A stretch of DNA of 8,096 nucleotides from Phycisphaeraceae bacterium (lineage in GTDB: Bacteria > Planctomycetota > Phycisphaerae > Phycisphaerales > Phycisphaeraceae). The stretch spans positions 1-8,096 of the forward strand of contig JADZET010000480.1 of NCBI GenBank assembly GCA_020850375.1, written 5' to 3'. A program made the translations under genes and the position numbers. The first letter of the stretch is position 1; every line of letters starts with the position of its first letter. Below the pieces are notes generated by a model. That model was not told the DNA's origin and ran no database searches. It was given only the letters and a program-made list of their open reading frames with translations. Positions 1 through 6,168 of the stretch are shown here, one piece after another.

Positions 1-1043
1 ACCCCCTGAAGTTCCAGCCCGTCTACAAGGACAAGGTCTGGGGTGGCCGCACCCTCGAGCGCCTCGGCCGCCAGCTCCCCGGCGACTCAAGCACGCTCAT
101 CGGCGAGTCCTGGGAGGTCGTCGACCTGGCCACCACCAGCGTCTCCGGCGGCGGTGGGGGGGCGGAACGCTCCGTCATCATCAACGGTCCCCTGGCCGGC
201 AAAACGCTCCACGAGGCCATCAAGCTCCTGGGTCCCGGCCTCCTGGGCGACCTGCAACTCACCCCCGACGCTTCCGGGGGCGAGGGCAACTTCCCCCTCC
301 TGGTCAAATACCTCGACGCCAAGGAAAGCCTCTCCGTCCAGGTCCACCCCAGCCCGCGCTACGCCGCCACGCACCCCGAGGCGTTCCTCAAGAGTGAGGC
401 CTGGTACATCGTCGACGCCGAGCCCGGCGCCGCCATCTACAAGGGCGTCAAGCAAGGCGTCACGCCGGACCAGTTCCGCCAGGCCATCACCGCCAACACC
501 GTCGAGGCCGTCGAGCCCCTCTTGATCAGGGTCCCCGTCCGCCCCGGCGACTGCCATTATTTACCCAGCGGCACCTGCCACGCCCTCGGCGGCGGCATCC
601 TCGTCGCCGAGGTCCAGACGCCCTCCGACACGACTTACCGCGTCTTCGACTGGGGCCGCAAGGGCCGCGAGCTGCACGTGGACGAGGCCATGGCCTGCAT
701 CACCTTCGGCCCGGCCGACACCGCTCGCTTCGAGAAGCGTTCCCACGTCGCCGGCCACTTCACCACCGTCAGCCGCCTGGTCGCCTGCAAGTTCTTCCGC
801 ATCGAGAAGGTCCGCATGGTCGAGACCTACGAGCAGGAGATCCCCTACACCCAGCCCGCCATCTGGATGGTGCTCGAGGGCGCCGGCGTCGTCACCGCCA
901 AAGGGGCGCCAAACGTCGAATTCCAGCGTGGTGACACCCTCCTCCTGCCCGCCCGCATGGAAGACGCCCGCGTCAAGCTCCACCAGGACACCGTCTGGCT
1001 CGACGTGACCTTCCCGCAAGCGTCCCCGGAATTGATCGCCTAG
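1..1043 (+). CDS. manA: Mannose-6-phosphate isomerase, class I (5' end outside window)
   Basis: Interconverts mannose-6-phosphate and fructose-6-phosphate in the cytoplasm, linking mannose use and GDP-mannose supply to glycolysis. The reading frame is open from base 3, and 346 residues are visible. The first ones, PLKFQP followed by KVWGG, match the usual extreme N-terminus of short bacterial class I enzymes, so only a few residues are missing. Numbering from the first visible residue, the zinc ligands known in the family are all present: Gln113 and His115 in SVQVHP, Glu132 in KSEAW, and His193 in GTCHALGGG. The substrate-binding arginine lies in TYRVFDWGR (~211-219), and the C-terminal cupin half follows (~225-346). 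A glycine-rich loop (~49-53) is encoded partly by a run of seven G. The stop is 15 nt before the next gene, suggesting cotranscription. The identification is firm. Confidence 0.96.
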   Translation, partial: PLKFQPVYKDKVWGGRTLERLGRQLPGDSSTLIGESWEVVDLATTSVSGGGGGAERSVIINGPLAGKTLHEAIKLLGPGLLGDLQLTPDASGGEGNFPLLVKYLDAKESLSVQVHPSPRYAATHPEAFLKSEAWYIVDAEPGAAIYKGVKQGVTPDQFRQAITANTVEAVEPLLIRVPVRPGDCHYLPSGTCHALGGGILVAEVQTPSDTTYRVFDWGRKGRELHVDEAMACITFGPADTARFEKRSHVAGHFTTVSRLVACKFFRIEKVRMVETYEQEIPYTQPAIWMVLEGAGVVTAKGAPNVEFQRGDTLLLPARMEDARVKLHQDTVWLDVTFPQASPELIA

Positions 1044-1058
1044 AAAAGGTGAGAGCCA

Positions 1059-1844
1059 GTGAACGAACTCGTGCGATATCTTCGTACATATCCGGACGTG
1101 GCGTATAAGTATACAAATAGAGAACATGCAGAAAGCATGTTGCGTGATAGGCTGTTTCGTATTGGAACTCTACGCGATTACAATGACACACAGAAGCATG
1201 GTACTTCAGTAGGCGATCCGGACGAGTCAAGAGTACACACTTCATATTGGGCAACGGACATGCCGGATCGCATGAAAAATGATCCAATGTGGTTGCCGCA
1301 TATCAACATGGCCAAGGAAGACTTCGGCGATAATTGGGATAAAGGCTTTCTGTTGCAGGAAATAGGGTGGATGGACTGTTATGTTTATTCTATGTCACTT
1401 CAGTTGCATCGTCATATTATGCAGAGGCTTGGTTACGATGCTGTCGTTAAGATAAGCAATGTAAGGTTGTTTTCTCAGTTGCTAATGTCTCGTATGGTAG
1501 ATTTGGGATTTGTTGACCATCTCACTTTCCCAATGCGATGCGTTTACTCGGAGGCCAAGATGGCTTATTCCGATGATCGGTTGGCAAAGCTTTATTGCCT
1601 CTTGGCAAAGGATCACGCCTATGCATATCAAGATGAAATACGGGCATATGGGTTTTCGGGCAATGGGCCTATCCGGCCGCAGGTAATATCTGCGCCAGGC
1701 CTTGCTGCGTTTTGCCGGATTGTTCGCGAAGATGAAATCGATGCGGCTTCAAAGGGGCCAGTGGTATTGCCAGACCCAATGTTGTTACATAAGCTTGACG
1801 GGAAAAGTGATGATGTGGGTTATATAGGATTTCTTGGTCTGTAA
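1059..1844 (+). CDS. Uncharacterised low-GC protein, DUF2971-like
   Basis: I do not recognise a defined function. The 261-residue protein has no signal peptide or membrane segment. It starts at GTG, with AAGGTGAG about 5 nt upstream. The pattern resembles a widespread uncharacterised group near DUF2971: an N-terminal YKYTNREHAESML, then FRIGTLRDYND (33-43) and SVGDPDE (50-56), a central DCYVYSMSL (106-114), and KDHAYAYQDEIRAYGF (184-199), which recalls the family's Lys...Tyr...Glu-x-Arg motif. This match is from memory of the pattern and is tentative. Composition is strikingly different from its neighbours: sampled 60-base stretches are about 38-48% GC with mixed third positions, against about 63% or more around it. 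It nevertheless fits between manA (15 nt) and the beta-propeller gene (25 nt) on the same strand. I infer horizontal acquisition. Some relatives occur among mobile or defence genes, but nothing here demonstrates such a role. Confidence 0.8.
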   Translation: MNELVRYLRTYPDVAYKYTNREHAESMLRDRLFRIGTLRDYNDTQKHGTSVGDPDESRVHTSYWATDMPDRMKNDPMWLPHINMAKEDFGDNWDKGFLLQEIGWMDCYVYSMSLQLHRHIMQRLGYDAVVKISNVRLFSQLLMSRMVDLGFVDHLTFPMRCVYSEAKMAYSDDRLAKLYCLLAKDHAYAYQDEIRAYGFSGNGPIRPQVISAPGLAAFCRIVREDEIDAASKGPVVLPDPMLLHKLDGKSDDVGYIGFLGL

Positions 1845-1846
1845 GC

Positions 1847-1872
1847 AGGAGACAATAGTGAGGGGAGACATG
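1847..1872 (+). promoter_or_regulatory. Tandem ribosome-binding sites with two candidate starts
   Basis: AGGAG (1847-1851) lies 6 nt before GTG 1858, and AGGGG (1861-1865) lies 4 nt before ATG 1870; both starts are in the same frame. Either could start the beta-propeller protein. ATG is preferred for the codon itself, but the spacing before GTG is at least as good. The first site lies just 3' of the TAA of the preceding low-GC gene, which would suit translational coupling. Confidence 0.5.
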
Positions 1873-3270
1873 ACGCGCAGTTCAGCTGATACGTACATCT
1901 CGGCCGTCGACCTTCAACCCGTCGCCACCGCCAAGCTCGCCACCACCATCGGCCAGTGCCGCGCCGCCTCCGCCCGCATGGGCCCTTCGCTGCCCCGCGC
2001 GATTCTGCTCGCTCACGCGGCCGACTTCGACGTCGACCCCTACCTCAACATGTTCTTCTTCCCCACCGACACGCTCAAGCTCGTCCTGCTCGACGAGGGC
2101 GCCCGTGTCATCTGGAAGAAGGACCTCGGGCGCGGCGTCGTCCCCGGCATGTGGTTCTGCCCCGTCTACCCCTTCGACCTCGACGGCGACGGCGTCGACG
2201 AGATCTACTACGTCGACAACGCCGACCCCCAGCACCCCATGAGCCTGGCCAATTACCGCCTGGCTCGCCTCGAGGGCCTCACCGGCAAGCCCACCGGCCA
2301 GTGGTCCTGGCCCCACCGCGGCAGCGAAGACCGCGCCATGAGCCACTGCTACCGCAACTTCATCCTCGGCGGCTTCGTCCACGGCCAGCCCGTCCTGGTC
2401 ACCGCCCAGGGCACCTACACCGACATGTACCTCCAGGCCTGGCACCCCGACATGACCCTGCGCTGGGAGATCGCCATCCCCGCCGACGCGCCGGGCGCCC
2501 GAGGCAGCCACATGTGCCCCGTCCTGGACATCGACCACGACGGCGTCGACGAAGTCCTCTGGGGCGAACGCTGCATCAGCCTCGACGACGGCACGGAGAA
2601 ATGGTGCGCCGACCGCGACGTCTACCGCGGCCACTCCGACGTCATCCAGCCCATCCTCGACCCCACTTCTAACCGCTGGTCCGTCTACACCCTCCGCGAG
2701 TCCGACGGCCAGGCCTCCCCGCGCGTTGTCCTCTTCGACGACCGCGGCCAGCGCGTCTGGGGCCAGGTCGACAAGGGCCACATGGACATGGGCTGGACTG
2801 CGCGCCTCCGCCCCGACCAGCGCATCGTCATGGCCATCCGCATCGGCGCCAAGTCCTGCGGCCCCGACGGCCGCTTCCATCAGGACCGCAACGAGTTCAT
2901 CTTCGACGCCGCGACCGGCCGGCCCGCCACGCTCCCCTTCGGCGTCTACCAGACATTACCCGTCGATATCGACGGCGACGGCTGCCACGAGTTCGTCCGC
3001 GGCATCCCCGGCGGCAACGGCGACGTCCTGGACCGTCAGGGCAACATCCTCGGCAACGTCGGCGGCACCGCCCTTTTCGTCGGTAAATTCCTCGACCGCC
3101 CCGGCGAGCAGATCCTCAGCTACCACAAGGACGGCCTCGTCCGCTTCTGGGCCGACCTGCGCGCCCACGACAGCGACCTCGCCCGCCGCCGCTTCACTCA
3201 CCCCTTCTACGCCCACAACCTCCGCAACGGCATCTCCGGCTCTCACCACGCCGTCCCCGCCGGCCTGTGA
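1870..3270 (+). CDS. PL11-like beta-propeller protein (possible rhamnogalacturonan lyase relative)
   Basis: Predicted 466-residue soluble protein built of beta-propeller blades with calcium-binding loops. Three acidic motifs mark blades: DLDGDGVDE (~103-111), DIDHDGVDE (~220-228) and DIDGDGCHE (~366-374). A GHSD (~254-257) and a GHMDMGW (~303-309) recall the GHGD-type segments of family PL11 rhamnogalacturonan lyases, which cleave the pectin backbone by beta-elimination. Unlike typical PL11 enzymes it has no signal peptide and no N-terminal beta-sandwich, so it may act on imported oligosaccharides or be a non-catalytic VCBS/FG-GAP-type protein. I chose ATG 1870, with AGGGG 4 nt upstream. GTG 1858 is a real alternative, with AGGAG 6 nt upstream, and adds four residues. 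The gene follows the low-GC gene by 25 nt and probably shares manA's transcript. The fold is fairly secure; the enzyme activity is a guess. Confidence 0.75.
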   Translation: MTRSSADTYISAVDLQPVATAKLATTIGQCRAASARMGPSLPRAILLAHAADFDVDPYLNMFFFPTDTLKLVLLDEGARVIWKKDLGRGVVPGMWFCPVYPFDLDGDGVDEIYYVDNADPQHPMSLANYRLARLEGLTGKPTGQWSWPHRGSEDRAMSHCYRNFILGGFVHGQPVLVTAQGTYTDMYLQAWHPDMTLRWEIAIPADAPGARGSHMCPVLDIDHDGVDEVLWGERCISLDDGTEKWCADRDVYRGHSDVIQPILDPTSNRWSVYTLRESDGQASPRVVLFDDRGQRVWGQVDKGHMDMGWTARLRPDQRIVMAIRIGAKSCGPDGRFHQDRNEFIFDAATGRPATLPFGVYQTLPVDIDGDGCHEFVRGIPGGNGDVLDRQGNILGNVGGTALFVGKFLDRPGEQILSYHKDGLVRFWADLRAHDSDLARRRFTHPFYAHNLRNGISGSHHAVPAGL

Positions 3271-3278
3271 TCCCAACG

Positions 3279-3302
3279 CCTCCCACTTCCGGGGGTGGGG
3301 GG
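3279..3302. terminator. Hairpin between convergent operons (possible two-way terminator)
   Basis: The 32-nt gap between two convergent stop codons contains an eight-pair stem, CCTCCCAC (3279-3286) against GTGGGGGG (3295-3302), with one G-U pair and an 8-nt loop. No T-run follows on either strand, so it is not a classical intrinsic terminator. Its position exactly between converging genes makes a role in stopping both transcripts plausible. Confidence 0.4.
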
Positions 3303-4454
3303 CTACTCCGGCATCACCCGCTCCCAGAACCCCCACCAGTTCCGCCACAAAATCCCCTCGATGTCCGCTGTCTTGTACCCCCGCTTGCTCAGCCACTCCG
3401 CGATCCGCGGCACGTCCGCGATCGTGTCCACGTCCCGAGGCGCTCGCTCGCACCCGAATCCGCCGTCAAGGTCCGTCCCCATCGCCGCATGCTTGGCGCT
3501 CCCGGCCAGCTGACAGATCTGGTCCACGTGCATCGCCGCCTGCTCGAGCGACACCGCCTCCCGCGGGGCCTCCCACTCCCCGCCCGGCCCGTGGCCCGTC
3601 GCTGAGATCAGCATCGCGTTGTGCAACGCCACCCCGATCACCCCCCCGCGCTGCGCGATCCGCCGCACCTGTTCGTCCGTGATCTGCCGGTACCCCGCCG
3701 CCAACGACCGACAATTCGAGTGCGTCGCGCACACCGGCCCGCCGTAGAGGTCCATCGCCTCGAACAAGCTTCGGTCCGTCAGGTGCGTCAGGTCCAGCCC
3801 CATCCCCAGCTTCGCCATCTCCACCAGCAGCTCGCGCCCCATGGCCGTCAGCCCTCCCTCGCGCTCCTCCACCGGCGCCGATCGCGACGGCGTTCCCTGC
3901 GCGTAAGCGCTCGGCCCGAAGTGCGCCAGCCCCAGCATCCGCACCCCGCGATCCCACCAGAGTTTCACTTCCGGGGGCTGCACGATCGGGTCCGCCCCCT
4001 CCATCAGCACCACGATCCCCAGGGGAGTTGCGGCCTCATTCGGGCTGCTGACAGCCAGGGCCTCGGCGTGCAATCCCCTGGCCTCCGCCAGCGACGCCAT
4101 CTCCCGCCGATTCGTCAGAATCTTCACCAGCCCGAGGCCTTCGAGCACCCGGTAGTACGCCAACTGTCCCGCCGCCGCCGCGTGCGTCATCGTCTGGCTC
4201 GGCCAGTCGAACAGCGTCTTCTCCGTCGCCAGCCCCGCCGGCATCCCCGGCTTCGTCCGCGCGAACAGCGTCGCCGCGCACGCCGCCACCCCCCCGCGCC
4301 GCATCTCCGGCAGGCTCACCGTCACAATCCCCCGCGCCGGCGCCAGCTCCGCCGCCTCACGCCCCCGCAGGAACGCCACCTCCTGCAGCAGATCCCGTCC
4401 GTAAGACAGCGCATTCATCGCCAGGTCGAGATGCCCGTCAATCCATCGCGCCAT
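3303..4454 (-). CDS. M19 family dipeptidase (membrane/renal dipeptidase family)
   Basis: Zinc-dependent amidohydrolase-fold enzyme that hydrolyses dipeptides. The length of 383 residues suits the family. Binuclear metal ligands line up with the known pattern: His8 and Asp10 in DGHLDLAMN, bridging Glu152 in VVLMEGADPI, His224 in GLDLTHLTD, His245 in VCATHSNCRSL, and Asp328 in MGTDLDGGFG. No signal peptide is visible, so it is probably cytoplasmic. The C-terminus reads WRNWWGFWERVMPE, where many M19 members have a GGN-x-LRV-like end. The start is ATG at 4454 (reading leftward), preceded by GGGGAG 6 nt upstream (4461-4466). The gene follows the esterase by 19 nt and is probably cotranscribed. 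Family members differ in preferring L-, D- or beta-lactam-like substrates, and specificity cannot be read here. Confidence 0.92.
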   Translation of the reverse strand: MARWIDGHLDLAMNALSYGRDLLQEVAFLRGREAAELAPARGIVTVSLPEMRRGGVAACAATLFARTKPGMPAGLATEKTLFDWPSQTMTHAAAAGQLAYYRVLEGLGLVKILTNRREMASLAEARGLHAEALAVSSPNEAATPLGIVVLMEGADPIVQPPEVKLWWDRGVRMLGLAHFGPSAYAQGTPSRSAPVEEREGGLTAMGRELLVEMAKLGMGLDLTHLTDRSLFEAMDLYGGPVCATHSNCRSLAAGYRQITDEQVRRIAQRGGVIGVALHNAMLISATGHGPGGEWEAPREAVSLEQAAMHVDQICQLAGSAKHAAMGTDLDGGFGCERAPRDVDTIADVPRIAEWLSKRGYKTADIEGILWRNWWGFWERVMPE

Positions 4455-4473
4455 CGCACACTCCCCGCATCAC

Positions 4474-5265
4474 TCACCTGCCCGTCAGGTGCCGCCGCAG
4501 GAACGCCACCGCGGCGTCCTTCCACCCCGCCACGCGCGGGTCCGCGTCCCCCATCGCCAACCCGTGATACTTGCCCTCCTCGTACATCAGCAGTTCCACC
4601 GGCCGCTTGAGCTTCCTGCACGTCATCGCCATCGCCAGGCTGTTCTCCGCCGGCACCACGTCGTCGTTGGCCGTGTGCCACAGGAACATCGGCGGCTGAT
4701 GCGCCCACCCGTGAATCGCCGGGCTGACCTCCTCCAGCAGCGCCTCGCTCGGCCCCTCACCCACCAGCTTCTTGAGCCCGCCTTTGGTCGGATGGTTCAC
4801 CGCGTCGAGCGCCGCGTAGCACAGCACCGCCGCATTGGGCCGCGACGAGTAGAGCGACGCCAAGTCATCCTCCTCGCACCCATACTGATCGAACTTCGTC
4901 GCCAGCATCCCCGCCAAGTGCCCGCCCGCCGAGAACCCCAGCACCCCGATCGGCCCGGTCCCGATGCCCCACGCCCCGCCGTGGCGCCGGATCAGCCGCA
5001 TCGCCCGCTGCGCGTCGAGCATCGGCCCCGGATGCCGGGCGTTCTCCTTGATCCGATACTTGAGCACGGCCGCGTGGAACCCCTGCGTGTTGAGCCAGCG
5101 GGCCACGTCCACCCCCTCATAGTCCATCAGGTTCTCATAGCCCCCCCCCGGCAGCACCAGCACCAGCCCCGGCCAGGGACCGCCCGGGCTCGTTGGCAGC
5201 AGGTAGGGCTCGAGGATCGACTGGGGGAATTGTCCTGACGGCCACAACTTCAACGTCTCAGCCAT
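4474..5265 (-). CDS. Alpha/beta-hydrolase esterase (acetylxylan-esterase/lipase-like)
   Basis: A 263-residue single-domain serine hydrolase without a signal peptide. The oxyanion-hole loop is LVLPGGGYENL (~36-46), the nucleophile is Ser112 in GVLGFSAGGHLA, the acid is probably Asp201 in HTANDDVVPAENS, and the base is His234 in GKYHGLAMG. Together with the tight length, this resembles the BD-FAE/acetylxylan-esterase-like group often found among planctomycete carbohydrate genes, which remove acetyl or feruloyl groups from sugars. The exact substrate is unknown. The start is ATG at 5265 with AGGTG about 4 nt upstream on the minus strand. It is the first gene of the minus-strand pair with the M19 dipeptidase. 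The three oxyanion-loop glycines are encoded within a run of nine G on the coding strand (5141-5149), a likely slippage or sequencing-error site. Confidence 0.9.
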   Translation of the reverse strand: MAETLKLWPSGQFPQSILEPYLLPTSPGGPWPGLVLVLPGGGYENLMDYEGVDVARWLNTQGFHAAVLKYRIKENARHPGPMLDAQRAMRLIRRHGGAWGIGTGPIGVLGFSAGGHLAGMLATKFDQYGCEEDDLASLYSSRPNAAVLCYAALDAVNHPTKGGLKKLVGEGPSEALLEEVSPAIHGWAHQPPMFLWHTANDDVVPAENSLAMAMTCRKLKRPVELLMYEEGKYHGLAMGDADPRVAGWKDAAVAFLRRHLTGR

Positions 5266-5786
5266 GTCACACCTGGGGTTTTTGGCGTATCTGTGATAAT
5301 GGAGTCCTCCCCCGACTGACGCGGCAATCTAACCTCTTTTCTCCTTAATCGCTGAGCCCATCGAATAAAAGCAAACCATCTATCTTGATCACCTTCGATT
5401 AACTCGCCCAAACGTGTGGAAAACTCAAGTTGAGAGGCTGACTAAAGTTGGATCGATGTATTCTTTCGTTCTGTATCCGTTTCGGGTTTCTACATCCTCG
5501 GAAGTTCAATGAAAATAATGACTAGACGTGTCAGTATAAATCTATCTAATGGATTAAACAAACTAAAATGTGTTTTGTTGCTTGTTTTGCAGTATTAAAT
5601 AATAAATAATTGCCTATCGTAAGGTGCAGGGTCCCATTATCATGAAACCATCCAATCTGATTTATGCTCGTGTCTTTCCCAGATTTACATGATTTGTACA
5701 GGATGTACCCTACTTCTGAATCCGAACTCGAAATTATCAAAAACTAGGGTTGATTCCCCCCCATCCATGTGATAGTTTAAACCCAT
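5266..5786. other. AT-rich intergenic stretch, no convincing gene
   Basis: About 520 nt between the esterase start and the inverted-repeat region. Sampled lines between 5521 and 5640 are only 30-33% GC, about half the level of neighbouring genes. I see no gene I would call. A 64-codon minus-strand frame (5546-5740) has no recognisable motif or ribosome-binding site. Another minus-strand frame (5250-5441) reads protein-like but has no good start. The stretch should hold the leftward promoter of the esterase operon, though I cannot point to clear boxes. Its composition suggests acquired DNA or gene remnants. Confidence 0.5.
5750..5776 (+). promoter_or_regulatory. Weak sigma-70-like promoter candidate before the structured leader
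   Basis: TTGATT (5750-5755) and GATAGT (5771-5776) match four of six positions each, with a short 15-nt spacer and an extended -10 TG at 5768-5769. Transcription would begin near 5783, right at the edge of the inverted-repeat region, and run into the PEP-CTERM gene with a ~385-nt leader. This is the only promoter-like element I see upstream of that gene, and it is weak. Confidence 0.25.
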
Positions 5787-5844
5787 CGTTGGTGACGCTG
5801 TCGCCTGACCCGTTCGTTCATGGGTGGCTCAGCAGGCGCCAACG
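5787..5844. repeat. Nested inverted repeat / stem-loop
   Basis: Three nested complementary pairs: CGTTGG (5787-5792) with CCAACG (5839-5844), CGCCTG (5802-5807) with CAGGCG (5833-5838), and ACCCGT (5808-5813) with ATGGGT (5820-5825, one G-U). They fold into a single bulged hairpin with a 6-nt loop. The two inner stems stack directly on the left side. It sits where GC content rises again after the AT-rich stretch and could be the first domain of a structured leader. Confidence 0.5.
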
Positions 5845-5874
5845 TGAGGGAATGGGTAGGGACGCAGGTAGTTG

Positions 5875-5983
5875 GTTCGCGAGATTCGCCAGGGCCTGAC
5901 ATCTGACGTAAGAGACCGTCAGACAAACGCGGCCCTCGGGTCTAAGCTCACGGATTCACGTCCTGAGCGTGAATCTCGCGAAC
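5875..5983. ncRNA. Candidate structured RNA or inverted-repeat element, unidentified
   Basis: A perfect 13-bp inverted repeat, GTTCGCGAGATTC (5875-5887) and its complement (5971-5983), encloses 83 nt holding further stems: AGGGCC/GGCCCT (5891-5896 with 5931-5936) around TCTGACG/CGTCAGA (5902-5908 with 5917-5923, 8-nt loop), and GATTCACG/CGTGAATC (5953-5960 with 5968-5975, 7-nt loop). The last stem shares bases 5971-5975 with the outer arm, so the two folds exclude each other, as in a switch. It lies about 190 nt before the PEP-CTERM gene on the same strand. I do not recognise a known riboswitch or RNA family. It could equally be a DNA element such as a small palindromic repeat. Confidence 0.4.
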
Positions 5984-6033
5984 GGGGAAATGCAGGGGGC
6001 TTTATCGAAGCCACGACGCCCTTGTGCTGACTT

Positions 6034-6050
6034 TGACGGCTCAGCCGTCA
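6034..6050. repeat. 17-nt palindrome
   Basis: TGACGGCT and AGCCGTCA flank a single central C, giving a near-perfect palindrome. It could form a hairpin of seven pairs with a 3-nt loop in RNA, or serve as a binding site for a dimeric regulator about 120 nt before the PEP-CTERM start. No T-run follows it. Confidence 0.5.
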
Positions 6051-6093
6051 CCCCTCTCCTCCGTTAGCTTCCCTCCGCGACGACAAACTTGGC

Positions 6094-6117
6094 CTCGAGG
6101 TCAATGTAGACCTCGAG
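6094..6117 (+). promoter_or_regulatory. Nine-pair hairpin in the 5' leader of the PEP-CTERM gene
   Basis: CTCGAGGTC (6094-6102) and GACCTCGAG (6109-6117) are perfectly complementary around the loop AATGTA. The stem ends about 37 nt before the ribosome-binding site AGGAG (6155-6159). It could stabilise the message, act as an operator, or be the last stem of the structured leader. Confidence 0.5.
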
Positions 6118-6168
6118 CATTAGAGCAGTGGGATTAGAAGAACGCACCCTTTGCAGGAGAAACGAGAG

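Noticed and set aside
156..162. Seven-G run in manA as a phase-variation tract
   Set aside because: Short, within a glycine-rich loop of a housekeeping enzyme, and expected in GC-rich DNA.
1834..1869. TTG start extending the beta-propeller protein by 12 residues
   Set aside because: Would overlap the end of the preceding gene; ATG 1870 and GTG 1858 both have better ribosome-binding sites.
1882..2880. 332-codon open frame on the minus strand
   Set aside because: Lies wholly antisense to the beta-propeller gene. It is low-complexity (Val, Ala, Gly, Asp, Glu) and explained by the strong C/G third-position bias of the real gene.
3621..4610. 329-codon Arg/Pro/His-rich frame on the plus strand, and a similar one at 4489-5238
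   Set aside because: Both are antisense to clearly recognised genes (M19 dipeptidase and esterase) and have unnatural composition.
5546..5740. 64-codon minus-strand frame in the AT-rich gap
   Set aside because: No ribosome-binding site seen and no recognisable motif; AT-rich sequence with weak coding character.
5875..5983. Integron attC site
   Set aside because: The arms are GTT...AAC reading inward, opposite to the AAC...GTT order of attC core sites, and no integrase or cassette array is present.
6089..6110. Sigma-54 promoter for the PEP-CTERM gene
   Set aside because: TTGGC is present but there is no GC dinucleotide at the required -12 position.
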